Source of the DNA: an uncultured Vibrio sp.
GTDB taxonomy: Bacteria > Pseudomonadota > Gammaproteobacteria > Enterobacterales > Vibrionaceae
NCBI RefSeq assembly: GCF_963675395.1
Contig: NZ_OY776223.1
Span: 744,001-808,000 of the forward strand
Length of the DNA: 64,000 nucleotides
Direction: 5' to 3'
Shown here: one piece after another, positions 40,760-49,394 of the stretch
Layout of the letters: every line of letters starts with the position of its first letter
Position numbering within the stretch: position 1 is the first letter of the stretch
Made by a program: the position numbers and the translations under genes
The notes under the pieces: generated by a model
The model's database searches: none
What the model was told of the DNA's origin: nothing
The model's input: the letters and a program-made list of their open reading frames with translations, nothing else

Positions 40760-42307
40760 ATGTCAGACGCAGTGAATAAAGTGCACTCTGATTCAGATAT
40801 CGAGACCAAAAGCTACCGTGAGCTTCATCGTCCAGCATCTGAATTCGACAGCCGTTCAGACTATCTAGACCACGAACTGCAAATCATGAAGCCACGTCGT
40901 TTTGGCTTAAACTTGCCGGGTCGTGATTTCCGTTTCGAGCTTGAAGATTTTGTTCCTGCGATTGCGGGTACGATCGGCATTATTGCAATGTATTCTGCAG
41001 TAATGATGTCTTGGGCAGAAGGTTTAACCCAAGCCTGGGATCATGTGCATTTGACAAAAGAATTCGCGATTGAAGTTGCTCGGGTCGAAATGCTTATCCC
41101 TGCCCTTCTTTTCTGTATTTTAGCTTCAGGTGTCTTTAACCCTAAAGCAAACCTTGCTGGTAACCATGGTCCAATGATCCCATTGATTGGTACTATCGCT
41201 CTGGCAGGTGCTCACCCTCTAGCTCTTGCAATCCTTATCGGTATTTTTGGCCTTCTACTCTCATTTTTTAAAGGCGGCTCAAAACTCGTCAACCTCACTT
41301 CTGAAGGTACAGCCGGTGGTTTGCTTATTTTCTTGGGCTTGACGGGCACAATCAGCCAAATCAACTCTATTCAATCTTGGGCGACAAGCCTGGAGTCCGC
41401 AGATGTGGTTGCTGGCAGCATGGGCTACGTTGGCTTTGTCGTGCTTGGTATCACTGTTGCGATTTATGCTTACCTTGCAAAAATCAATAAACGCTGGTTA
41501 GCAATCCCTGTTTGTGCGTTTACAGGTCTGGCAATTGCTTTGGTTCTTGGTGCTGGCTTCGATATTAAATTCGAAACAGAGATGGGCCTGCCTAACCTAA
41601 ACCCTGTTTACTGGTGGGGTAGCACAGAAGAAGGTTGGATGCTAGGTCTGCCAAATGCAGAACACTTCATCGCTTCTCTGCCATTCGCTATTCTTGCTGT
41701 TGCAATGTGGTCACCAGACTTCCTTGGTCACCGTATCTTCCAAGAGATGAACTACCCTCGTAAGACAGAAAAAGTACTGATGGACGTGGATGACACTATG
41801 ACGATGTGTTCTTTCCGTCAAATGGTTGGTACTGCAGTCGGTGGTGGTAACATCACTTCATCTTGGGGTACTTACATGATCCCAGCAGCTATCGCGAAAC
41901 GTCCGATTCCAGCTGGTGCTATTCTTCTTGGTCTAATCGTTATGACGGTAGCGATTCTTGGCTTCCCAATGGATGTGGCGGTATGGCCACCGGTAATGCG
42001 CGTTGCTCTGCTAGTTGGTGTATCTCTTCCTCTACTTGAAGCAGGTATGCAAATGGTTCGTGATACGAAAGATTCACAAGCAGCAGGTATCTGTATCTTT
42101 GCATCGATTGTTGCTAACCCAGTGCTAGCTTGGGCATTAACTATGTTCTTAGATAATAACGGCTTGATCGGTGACAAAGAGCGTGCATCACGCTTGTCAT
42201 TCATGGATAAAATTATTATTCCTGTCACTGTATTCATTATCTGTTTAGTTGCTATGCTAGCAGTTGGTATGCTAGAAGATCAATATGGATTAAAAGCTTG
42301 GCTATAA
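40760..42307 (+). CDS. DUF3360 integral membrane protein, probable transporter
   Basis: This is a 515-residue inner-membrane protein with a ~60-residue hydrophilic N-terminus and then about 12 hydrophobic segments. ANLAGNHGPMIPLIGTIALAGAHPLALAILIG and GGGNITSSWGTYMIPAAIAKRPIPAGAILLG resemble the half-helix motifs of SulP/UraA-fold carriers. Family DUF3360 is largely restricted to vibrios and relatives, and no substrate is established to my knowledge. GAGGAA precedes the ATG. An FNR-like site lies upstream and pflB follows 306 bp downstream beyond a terminator, so a role in anaerobic organic-anion transport is a reasonable inference. Confidence 0.8.
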   Translation: MSDAVNKVHSDSDIETKSYRELHRPASEFDSRSDYLDHELQIMKPRRFGLNLPGRDFRFELEDFVPAIAGTIGIIAMYSAVMMSWAEGLTQAWDHVHLTKEFAIEVARVEMLIPALLFCILASGVFNPKANLAGNHGPMIPLIGTIALAGAHPLALAILIGIFGLLLSFFKGGSKLVNLTSEGTAGGLLIFLGLTGTISQINSIQSWATSLESADVVAGSMGYVGFVVLGITVAIYAYLAKINKRWLAIPVCAFTGLAIALVLGAGFDIKFETEMGLPNLNPVYWWGSTEEGWMLGLPNAEHFIASLPFAILAVAMWSPDFLGHRIFQEMNYPRKTEKVLMDVDDTMTMCSFRQMVGTAVGGGNITSSWGTYMIPAAIAKRPIPAGAILLGLIVMTVAILGFPMDVAVWPPVMRVALLVGVSLPLLEAGMQMVRDTKDSQAAGICIFASIVANPVLAWALTMFLDNNGLIGDKERASRLSFMDKIIIPVTVFIICLVAMLAVGMLEDQYGLKAWL

Positions 42308-42332
42308 TGCTTAACGCTTAAAAAAAATGTGT

Positions 42333-42360
42333 GGGTAGCGCTTGTCGCTACCCCCTTTTT
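42333..42360 (+). terminator. Rho-independent terminator of the DUF3360 gene
   Basis: GGGTAGCG/CGCTACCC with a 5-nt loop followed by CCTTTTT. It separates this gene from pflB. Confidence 0.93.
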
Positions 42361-42613
42361 ATCCAAAAAGTTGAGCATTTATTGATTTAGTTTAAGGTTT
42401 GCAAAAAAATTTTAGTTTAACCTGCAATTGTTGTTTCAAAAGGTAGACGTTTAAAGCAGTGACAATATTTATAGTTTTGTAACCCCAAACAGTGATTTTA
42501 AGACTATAAATATTGTTATTCATAAGAGTGTACTGTTCCCCTATTTTTCTGGGGATAGCTGGCTCAACGGCGAAGCAGTACGTATTTTTTTCTACTAAAA
42601 AGGTAGGTATGTC
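42361..42613 (+). promoter_or_regulatory. pflB promoter and leader with FNR-like site and long hairpin
   Basis: TTGAT-TTAG-TTTAA (42382-42395) matches an FNR site at 8 of 10. Downstream, ACAATATTTATAGT (42462-42475) and ACTATAAATATTGT (42503-42516) form a perfect 14-bp inverted repeat around a 27-nt loop, about 100 bp before pflB. It may be an mRNA stem-loop or a protein-binding site. The AT-rich stem without a T-run does not look like a terminator. Confidence 0.5.
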
Positions 42614-44890
42614 ATGGCAGAGCAATTTGCTAAAGCTTGGGAAGGTTTTGCTGCAGGTGATTGGCAAAACGAAGTAAACGTTCGTGATTTCATTCAAAAG
42701 AACTACACTCCGTACGAAGGCGACGAATCTTTCCTAGTTTCTGAAGGTACTGAAGCGACTAACAAGCTTTGGGCTAAAGTAATGGAAGGTATCAAACAAG
42801 AGAACGCGACTCACGCTCCTGTTGATTTCGATACATCTGTTATCTCTACCATCACTGCTCACGATGCAGGCTACATCGAAAAAGATCTTGAAACTATCGT
42901 AGGTCTACAAACTGAAGCGCCTCTAAAACGTGCGATCATCCCTAACGGTGGTATTCGCATGGTTGAAGGTTCATGTAAAGCATATGACCGCGAGCTAGAC
43001 CCACAAGTTAAGAAAATCTTCACTGAATACCGTAAAACACACAACGCTGGTGTTTTCGATATTTACACTCCTGATATCCTTGCATGTCGTAAGTCTGGTG
43101 TACTAACTGGTCTTCCTGACGCATACGGCCGTGGTCGCATCATTGGTGACTACCGTCGCGTTGCGCTATACGGTATCGACTTCCTAATGAAGGACAAACT
43201 AGCTCAGTTCACTTCTCTTCAAGAGAAATTTGAGAACGGCGAAGACCTTCAAATGACGATGCAACTTCGTGAAGAAATTGCAGAGCAACACCGCGCTCTT
43301 GGTCAAATCAAGACTATGGCTGCGAAATACGGTTTCGATATTGGTCGTCCAGCTGAAACTGCACAAGAAGCTATCCAATGGACTTACTTCGGCTACCTAG
43401 CGGCTGTTAAGTCTCAAAACGGTGCTGCAATGTCTCTAGGCCGTACTTCTACATTCCTAGACGTGTACATCGAGCGTGATATCGCTGCAGGTAAGATCAC
43501 TGAAGATCAAGCTCAAGAAATGATCGACCACTTCGTAATGAAACTACGTATGGTTCGTTTCCTACGTACTCCTGAGTACGACGAGCTATTCTCTGGCGAC
43601 CCAATCTGGGCAACAGAATCTATGGGTGGTATGGGTCTTGACGGTCGTACGCTAGTAACGCGTTCAAACTTCCGTTTCCTAAACAGCCTATACACTATGG
43701 GTCCTTCTCCAGAGCCAAACATCACGGTTCTTTGGTCTGAAGCACTTCCAGATGGTTTCAAACGTTTCTGTGCAAAAGTATCTATCGATACTTCTTCTAT
43801 CCAGTACGAAAACGATGACCTAATGCGCCCAGATATGGAATCTGACGACTACGCTATCGCTTGTTGTGTATCGCCAATGGTTGTTGGTAAGCAAATGCAG
43901 TTCTTCGGTGCTCGCGCTAACCTTGCTAAAACTATGCTTTACACAATCAACGGCGGTATCGATGAGAAGCTGAAGATTCAAGTTGGTCCTAAGATGGACA
44001 AGATCGAAGGTGAATACCTAGATTACAACGAGTTGTGGGACAAGATGGACCACTTCATGGATTGGCTAGCTAAGCAGTACGTAACTGCACTGAACAGCAT
44101 CCACTTCATGCACGACAAGTACAGCTACGAAGCGTCTCTAATGGCTCTGCATGACCGTGACGTAAAACGCACAATGGCTTGTGGTATCGCTGGTCTATCT
44201 GTTGCAGCTGACTCTCTATCTGCAATCAAGTACGCGAAAGTTAAACCTGTACGTGACGAAGATGGTCTAGCAATCGATTTTGAAATCGAAGGCGATTACC
44301 CTAAATTCGGTAACAACGATCCTCGCGTAGATGACATCGCTTGTGAGCTTGTTTCTGTATTTATGAACAAGATCCGTAAGCTTAAGACTTACCGTGATGC
44401 AGTTCCTACTCAGTCAATCCTTACTATCACTTCAAACGTTGTGTACGGTAAGAAGACGGGTAACACTCCAGATGGTCGTCGTGCTGGTACTCCATTTGCT
44501 CCAGGTGCAAACCCAATGCACGGCCGTGATGAGAAAGGTGCGGTAGCATCATTGACTTCAGTAGCGAAACTACCGTTTGCTGACGCTCAAGATGGTATCT
44601 CTTACACATTCTCTATCGTGCCAAACGCACTAGGTAAAGAAGAGACTAGCCAACGTGCTAACCTTGCTGGTCTGATGGATGGTTACTTCCACCACGAAGC
44701 AGGCATCGAAGGTGGTCAACACCTAAACGTAAACGTGCTTAACCGTGAAACTCTAGAAGACGCAGTTAAACACCCAGAGAAATACCCTCAGCTAACTATC
44801 CGTGTATCGGGTTACGCTGTACGTTTCAACTCTCTGACTACAGAACAGCAAGCCGACGTTATCGCTCGTACATTCACTGAGTCACTATAA
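42614..44890 (+). CDS. pflB: PflB, formate C-acetyltransferase (pyruvate formate-lyase)
   Basis: This glycyl-radical enzyme splits pyruvate with CoA into acetyl-CoA and formate during anaerobic growth. The catalytic Cys pair lies in [10 protein letters not shown] near residue 418. The glycyl-radical site is G733 in [11 protein letters not shown] at the C-terminus. The length of 758 is essentially that of E. coli PflB (760). Codon usage is strongly biased toward a highly expressed gene. focA is absent; the gene upstream is a DUF3360 permease instead, and the activase gene pflA follows after an intergenic stretch. Confidence 0.98.
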   Translation: MAEQFAKAWEGFAAGDWQNEVNVRDFIQKNYTPYEGDESFLVSEGTEATNKLWAKVMEGIKQENATHAPVDFDTSVISTITAHDAGYIEKDLETIVGLQTEAPLKRAIIPNGGIRMVEGSCKAYDRELDPQVKKIFTEYRKTHNAGVFDIYTPDILACRKSGVLTGLPDAYGRGRIIGDYRRVALYGIDFLMKDKLAQFTSLQEKFENGEDLQMTMQLREEIAEQHRALGQIKTMAAKYGFDIGRPAETAQEAIQWTYFGYLAAVKSQNGAAMSLGRTSTFLDVYIERDIAAGKITEDQAQEMIDHFVMKLRMVRFLRTPEYDELFSGDPIWATESMGGMGLDGRTLVTRSNFRFLNSLYTMGPSPEPNITVLWSEALPDGFKRFCAKVSIDTSSIQYENDDLMRPDMESDDYAIACCVSPMVVGKQMQFFGARANLAKTMLYTINGGIDEKLKIQVGPKMDKIEGEYLDYNELWDKMDHFMDWLAKQYVTALNSIHFMHDKYSYEASLMALHDRDVKRTMACGIAGLSVAADSLSAIKYAKVKPVRDEDGLAIDFEIEGDYPKFGNNDPRVDDIACELVSVFMNKIRKLKTYRDAVPTQSILTITSNVVYGKKTGNTPDGRRAGTPFAPGANPMHGRDEKGAVASLTSVAKLPFADAQDGISYTFSIVPNALGKEETSQRANLAGLMDGYFHHEAGIEGGQHLNVNVLNRETLEDAVKHPEKYPQLTIRVSGYAVRFNSLTTEQQADVIARTFTESL

Positions 44891-44920
44891 GACTTTCACG
44901 AAATAACGTTTAAGTAATAC

Positions 44921-44956
44921 AAAAAGAGCTGATGCTGAAAAGCATCGGCTCTTTTT
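44921..44956 (+). terminator. Rho-independent terminator of pflB
   Basis: AAAAAGAGCTGATGCT pairs with AGCATCGGCTCTTTTT (one G-T wobble) across a GAAA loop. Confidence 0.96.
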
Positions 44957-45245
44957 CATTTTTGGCCAGCGAGCGCGGTAGCAACTTGGTACAACTAAAG
45001 CTATGGTGAAAATGTCTCTTGCACAGTGAAACTCCAGATTATAAAGAGTCTCAAACCGATGTTTATGGTGTGGGACCGCACTGGGTCTTTACCTGATTTT
45101 AGATAAACTCTTGAACTGTTCAATAAACGACTCATTAACCAGTTGATCACTGCTAATACCGCCCCTACTCTTACTACAAGGCTGTTTTAACCCTGCTTTT
45201 TGTAATAAAATAACAGCATTCTTATATAAGTCATGAGAGCAAAAG
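44957..45245. other. pflB-pflA intergenic region
   Basis: The whole gap from pflB to pflA is 355 bp, including the terminator. The remaining ~290 bp carry the pflA promoter, but I see no convincing FNR or CRP site. A minus-strand frame is open from about 45270 to 45100 without a start codon. Confidence 0.45.
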
Positions 45246-45986
45246 ATGTCAGCAACTGGTCGTATTCACTCGTTTGAGTCATGTGGTACCGTAGACGGAC
45301 CTGGTATTCGTTTTATCGTCTTCTTGCAAGGTTGTTTGATGCGTTGTAAGTATTGTCATAACCGCGATACTTGGGATACGCATGACGGGAAAGAAGTTAC
45401 CGTCGAAGAAATCATTGCAGAGGCGAAGTCATACCGTCATTTCATGAATGCATCTGGCGGTGGTATTACTTGTTCAGGCGGTGAGGCTATGCTTCAACCG
45501 GAGTTTGTTCGTGACTTTTTCCGAGCGGCGAAAGCCGAGGGTATTCATACCTGCCTGGATACTAACGGTTATATTCGTAAGCATACTGATGTAATTGATG
45601 AAGTTCTCGACTCCACTGATCTCGTAATGTTAGACATCAAACACATGAAAGATGAAATTCATCAGGATTTAGTGGGTGTATCGAACAAAAGAACGCTGGA
45701 TTTTGCTCGCTATCTAAACAAGATCGGCCAAACAACTTGGATTCGCTATGTTGTGGTTCCTGGTTATACGGATGATCCAGAAGCGGCACACATGCTTGGT
45801 GCGTTTATCAAAGATATGGACAACATCGAGAAAGTGGAACTGCTTCCTTACCACAAGCTTGGGGCACATAAATGGGAAGCGCTTGGTTTAGAGTATCCTC
45901 TTGAAGGTGTGAATCCGCCATCTAAAGAGACCATGGATGAAATCCAGTCGATTCTTTCTCAGTACCACCCAAATGTAAAATACTAA
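45246..45986 (+). CDS. pflA: PflA, pyruvate formate-lyase 1-activating enzyme
   Basis: This radical-SAM enzyme creates the glycyl radical on PflB. The 4Fe-4S motif CLMRCKYC supplies C30, C34 and C37. [18 protein letters not shown] is the SAM-binding GGE region. The length of 246 equals the E. coli enzyme. It has its own promoter region and terminator, unlike the close pflB-pflA spacing common elsewhere. Confidence 0.97.
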   Translation: MSATGRIHSFESCGTVDGPGIRFIVFLQGCLMRCKYCHNRDTWDTHDGKEVTVEEIIAEAKSYRHFMNASGGGITCSGGEAMLQPEFVRDFFRAAKAEGIHTCLDTNGYIRKHTDVIDEVLDSTDLVMLDIKHMKDEIHQDLVGVSNKRTLDFARYLNKIGQTTWIRYVVVPGYTDDPEAAHMLGAFIKDMDNIEKVELLPYHKLGAHKWEALGLEYPLEGVNPPSKETMDEIQSILSQYHPNVKY

Positions 45987-46009
45987 GAGTGGTCCATTTT
46001 CTCTGATCA

Positions 46010-46039
46010 AAAATACCAGCCTAGCGCTGGTATTTTTTT
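46010..46039 (+). terminator. Rho-independent terminator of pflA
   Basis: ATACCAGC/GCTGGTAT with flanking A and T runs (T7). Confidence 0.95.
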
Positions 46040-46140
46040 ATTCTGCTAAATCAAATAGGTTAAATACCTCATCTGTCCATGTAGAATAGCGCTCGCTGAC
46101 GAACGTATAAGTAACAAAAGGACGTTGTAGGAAATGAGTC

Positions 46141-46809
46141 ATGGATTGGTTTAACTTAGGATCATTAATCGTTATCGCTTGGGTAGTTATTGCTTTTTGC
46201 ATACCCGACTGGAGAAAGGCCGTTTGGCCTAAGCTAGAGCAAGAGAAGTCATTTCAGCACATTGTTTTTGCCACTCTTTTTCTGTTAACCATTTTGTGGT
46301 CTGCACAAGCGGGCGTGAAGGAAGGGCTGAAAATACACTTTCTCGCGTTAACGACCTTGACCATGATGTATGGGTGGCGAATGGCGTTTATCATCAGTAT
46401 TCCTGCGATGGTTGCCAATCACTGGATACACGGTATTTCGCTCGTCTTGTTACCAAGCTCTTTGGTACTTTCCGCCCTGCTTCCTATTCTTATCAGTTAT
46501 TTTGTATTCCTGATCAGTTACCACTATCTACCGCGCAACATTTTTGTGTTTATTTTCGTTGCAGGTTTCTTCAACGGGGCCATTACCGGCAGCTTGCATC
46601 TACTGGTCAATTCGTTCTATCACTTGTCTGTAGGTCATTACGACTGGGAAACGATTCAGCACAACTACTTTATTTTTGTCCCTCTGCTAGCTTTTCCCGA
46701 GGGCTTGCTCAATGGTATGTCTCTCGCTGTGCTGACCGTGTTTAAACCGGAATGGTTGAGAGTTTTCTCCGATAGAGATTACATATACAACCACTATCAT
46801 AAAAAATAG
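46141..46809 (+). CDS. CbiM-like integral membrane protein
   Basis: This is a 222-residue inner-membrane protein with six or so hydrophobic segments. MYGWRMAFIISIPAMVANHWIHG, VAGFFNGAITGSLHLLVNSFYHL and FPEGLLNGMSLAVL resemble CbiM-type S/transmembrane components of energy-coupling-factor metal transporters. No ATPase or T-component (CbiO, CbiQ) is encoded nearby, so it is either an orphan subunit or a stand-alone protein. AGGAA lies before the ATG. The assignment is by motif feel and is not secure. Confidence 0.65.
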   Translation: MDWFNLGSLIVIAWVVIAFCIPDWRKAVWPKLEQEKSFQHIVFATLFLLTILWSAQAGVKEGLKIHFLALTTLTMMYGWRMAFIISIPAMVANHWIHGISLVLLPSSLVLSALLPILISYFVFLISYHYLPRNIFVFIFVAGFFNGAITGSLHLLVNSFYHLSVGHYDWETIQHNYFIFVPLLAFPEGLLNGMSLAVLTVFKPEWLRVFSDRDYIYNHYHKK

Positions 46810-46964
46810 AACCCGCTTGATAGATATGGTGCTGAAAGCTAGATAAATTGAGAATTTCTTGTCATTTTTTCATATTAAATATGTGTTGAGATCATGTTTC
46901 ACACGTGTCTGAAGCGTTAACCTAAGCACATTAAAAATGTATTAGATTATTTAGTGAGGTCATC

Positions 46965-47465
46965 ATGGAAATGTCAAACGCTCAACGTTTGATTCTATCA
47001 AACCAGTACAACCTAATGTCTCAACTTGATCCAAGTAATGCGTCAAAATACAAACGCTTACAGACTATCGTCGAGCGTGGTTACGAGCTACAAATGTGCG
47101 AGTTAAATAAAGACTTTGGCCGTATTACTGAAGCAGAATGTCGTGAAATTATCGACATTATGGAGATGTATCATGCCATGCAAGAGTCCAACAACTTACT
47201 CGAGAGCGAAGAACGCAGTAAAGTCGACCAACGTCGTCTGCAGTTTCTTGGATTTGATATTGCATCGGAAGCTCAACAAGTACACTACGTACGCTTTTTA
47301 ATTGACTCTGAAGGCCTATACCCACAATTTGACAAGGCAGACCATCATTTCAACAGCCAAATGCCAATGCTAGATAAATACCGTCGTATGCTACAAACAT
47401 GGCGTAATTGCCCTCGCCAGTACCACCTATGCGCGAACGAACTGGCACAAATTTTCAGCGCATAA
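46965..47465 (+). CDS. yfbU: YfbU family protein
   Basis: This 166-residue cytoplasmic helical protein of the YfbU family begins [23 protein letters not shown], nearly identical to E. coli YfbU, and ends [18 protein letters not shown]. Overproduced E. coli YfbU has been tied to toxin-like cell death, but the normal role is unknown. GAGG precedes the ATG. Its terminator has been interrupted by the IS element that starts 35 bp after the stop. Confidence 0.92.
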   Translation: MEMSNAQRLILSNQYNLMSQLDPSNASKYKRLQTIVERGYELQMCELNKDFGRITEAECREIIDIMEMYHAMQESNNLLESEERSKVDQRRLQFLGFDIASEAQQVHYVRFLIDSEGLYPQFDKADHHFNSQMPMLDKYRRMLQTWRNCPRQYHLCANELAQIFSA

Positions 47466-47486
47466 ATACACAAACCATTGCATAGG

Positions 47487-47500
47487 AGAGCTGCGGCTCT
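47487..47500. repeat. Left target-site duplication of the IS
   Basis: AGAGCTGCGGCTCT, identical to 48928-48941. Joining the flanks without the IS restores GGAGAGC-TGCG-GCTCTCC followed by T5, a complete terminator for yfbU. Confidence 0.88.
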
Positions 47501-47508
47501 AATGCCGT

Positions 47509-48834
47509 TCACTTAAGGTGAGCGGCATTGTTTTTTCTAGGGTATCGGCTTGGCTTTTTCTTAACGACTCTAGGGAAGGATCTTTCTCGCCTAGGTCCAA
47601 GTATTAAGCTCTCACTCATTGAGTAGAAGTTTTGGAGTTGCCTCGGGATTGCTCCTGGTGACGAGTATGGAAGTCCCACTATCAGGCGCATGATGTGAGC
47701 TAATGCCCCATTGAAGCTAAGTTGGTAGGGTAAGTAGTCTCCATTCAACGTATTACACATCTGCACCATTTGATACCTGACCAAGTTATAGGTCAGTAGT
47801 ATTCCCCAGAGTTCTTGCTTCACTAATTCAGGGAGTCGACTTCGAAGCGTGAGTCGGTTACCAAGCATGTACTGTTTTTGCTCACGGTAGCCGAGTTCAA
47901 TTTCCCAACGATACCCATATAAGCCTACGATATCTGACTTTGGGTAGAGCATAGGGTCAAGCATTGAAGTGAGAACATCGTATTGCCTACCATCTTTGAC
48001 TCTCGTGATTAAACGTACAACAACTTCTTGTCCTAGCTCTGGCCACTTCTTACGCGCTTGCGGATTACTCTTCAGTTTTATCAGTTTATCTTGGCGGCCA
48101 AGAGACTGAACGACGTCATAAGTGAGTCCTTTTTTCATAGGGATAAGCCAATGTCGATTTATCCCTTGCGAGCTCCACGCTTGAAGTAGGCCAAGGGAGT
48201 AAAAGCCTTTATCAAAAAGGGTTAAGCTATTATCAGGTGTCGTCTCTATAAGCTGCTCTGCTAACTTCATTTCATTGACGCTATAACAGTCAAAGGCACT
48301 GCCTGTGATTAAATGGCTGCTCAATTCCATCTGACATACCATACGTACTTGTGGATACTGTGTTTCTTTACCGTCACGATTGGTAGGCTTTGCAAACGCT
48401 TCAGCGTTCTCTTTTGAGTCCTCAGTTCGCCACAAGACACCATCAACGCCAAGAAGAGTGAGTCCGTTCCAGTTTGGTAAATTAGCCTGCTTAAACCAAT
48501 GACTTTGCGTACACTCAAAAAGAGCTTTAGCCGCTGACTCACCGAGGTTTTTTCTTCGCTGTGTTAATGCACTTGGAGCAACAAATGGTTTACCTGTTCG
48601 GTCAACAATATCGAGCATATTTACAATGTCAGCCATGGACTTATCGTTATAAATTGCCATGCCAACCAGTAACCACGCCATCGACTCTAAAGTTAGCTTT
48701 CGTTTTCTTAGAGTAACGGTGTCAGTAAGCTCGTAAGCACTATTGATGAGTTCAATTGGCAGGAGATCTGCGAGTGTCTCAACTTGATTTGGTTTGTAGC
48801 TGTTGATGATGTTGAGGGCTTGAGAAACGTGCAT
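47509..48834 (-). CDS. IS4-family DDE transposase
   Basis: This is a 441-residue transposase that appears intact. The DDE residues are D131 (LLGVDGVLW), D208 (LTLFDKGFY) and E313. The last sits in [15 protein letters not shown], which fits the IS4 signature Y-x2-R-x3-E-x6-K exactly (Y306, R309, E313, K320). The N-terminal ~100 residues would bind the terminal repeats. The ATG lies directly after a hairpin with a T-run (48837-48869), which should limit its expression. The stop codon overlaps the left-end hairpin. Confidence 0.95.
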   Translation of the reverse strand: MHVSQALNIINSYKPNQVETLADLLPIELINSAYELTDTVTLRKRKLTLESMAWLLVGMAIYNDKSMADIVNMLDIVDRTGKPFVAPSALTQRRKNLGESAAKALFECTQSHWFKQANLPNWNGLTLLGVDGVLWRTEDSKENAEAFAKPTNRDGKETQYPQVRMVCQMELSSHLITGSAFDCYSVNEMKLAEQLIETTPDNSLTLFDKGFYSLGLLQAWSSQGINRHWLIPMKKGLTYDVVQSLGRQDKLIKLKSNPQARKKWPELGQEVVVRLITRVKDGRQYDVLTSMLDPMLYPKSDIVGLYGYRWEIELGYREQKQYMLGNRLTLRSRLPELVKQELWGILLTYNLVRYQMVQMCNTLNGDYLPYQLSFNGALAHIMRLIVGLPYSSPGAIPRQLQNFYSMSESLILGPRRERSFPRVVKKKPSRYPRKNNAAHLK

Positions 48835-48836
48835 AA

Positions 48837-48869
48837 AAAAATCCGATAAACAAGGTCTATCGGATTTTT
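48837..48869 (-). promoter_or_regulatory. Hairpin at the transposase start
   Basis: AAAAATCCGATA (48837-48848) and TATCGGATTTTT (48858-48869) pair perfectly over 12 bp. On the transposase strand the stem is followed by T residues and at once by the ATG. It resembles the inside-end structures of IS10 and IS50 that block read-through transcripts from being translated. Confidence 0.7.
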
Positions 48870-48903
48870 ACATACAGGGAGGATCATTCAACTGATCTGC
48901 CGA

Positions 48904-49092
48904 TTAAAGTCTTAACTGATCGGCATTAGAGCTGCGGCTCTCCTTTTTAGTTTCCTTGGCAAAGATTACATTTTCTACGTCAGATCGATTTCCCCAATGT
49001 TTCATCCAGTCCAACGATGAATCACTAACATTGGCCACCAGCTGCCAAACATTTGATTTATCAATGTTGAATACACCACACAATCCTATCAC
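48904..49092 (-). pseudogene. Short ORF reading into the IS right end, doubtful
   Basis: A GTG-initiated 62-codon frame (MIGLCGVFNIDKSNVWQLVANV) runs across the original terminator stem and stops inside the IS. Without the IS, the frame would continue antisense into yfbU. There is no ribosome-binding site, and a TAA directly precedes the GTG. It could be a remnant of a small gene or chance. I do not recognise the peptide. Confidence 0.2.
48928..48941. repeat. Right target-site duplication of the IS
   Basis: This is the second copy of AGAGCTGCGGCTCT, followed by CCTTTTT, the original T-run of the yfbU terminator. Confidence 0.88.
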
Positions 49093-49394
49093 TTATGTAA
49101 GAGTGATAAATATGCCACTTTTACAATAAATTCATAATTGTTAAGCAAAATTGCAAATCCCCGACTAGGCTTAAATAGAGAAAGGCTGTGATTGAATTAT
49201 TCAAATCCACCGCTCACCGTTGTGATGACAAAACTGTAATTAAAGCAAAGTCTTTGGTGTCGAATAACTTACGCCCTGTACAAACCAAATCAGAGGTCAG
49301 TACGTATACATTGAGGCAACCAAGAGCATGACAACAGGTGGGTAAGCCTTCATCAACGTTCGTCGGTAGACTGACTATTAAAGGGGAAAACGAC
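49093..49394. other. Region upstream of yeaG
   Basis: About 300 bp without a convincing gene that should contain the yeaG promoter. A 13-bp palindrome, TTGAAT-T-ATTCAA, lies at 49192-49204. No clear sigma-54 (GG-N10-GC) element was found. Confidence 0.4.

Larger units (their letters stand above)
47501..48927 (-). mobile_element. IS4-family insertion sequence, intact
   Basis: The element is 1427 bp long with imperfect terminal inverted repeats. The left end is AATGCCGTTCACTTAAG and the right end, read inward, is AATGCCGATCAGTTAAG: 15 of 17 match. It is flanked by 14-bp direct repeats, AGAGCTGCGGCTCT (47487-47500 and 48928-48941), the presumed target duplication. IS4-family duplications are usually 8-13 bp, so 1-2 bases may match by chance. 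It carries one transposase gene on the minus strand. The left tip also folds as AATGCCG-TTCAC/GTGAG-CGGCATT followed by T6, a terminator-like hairpin. Confidence 0.92.

Noticed and set aside
45100..45270. Open minus-strand frame of about 55 codons in the pflB-pflA gap
   Set aside because: It has no start codon or ribosome-binding site and overlaps the pflA start. Its length is within chance expectation.
46296..46745. Plus-strand ORF of 149 codons
   Set aside because: It lies in another frame of the CbiM-like gene, which has the better hydrophobic pattern and ribosome-binding site. The peptide is an Arg/Ser/Cys-rich shadow.
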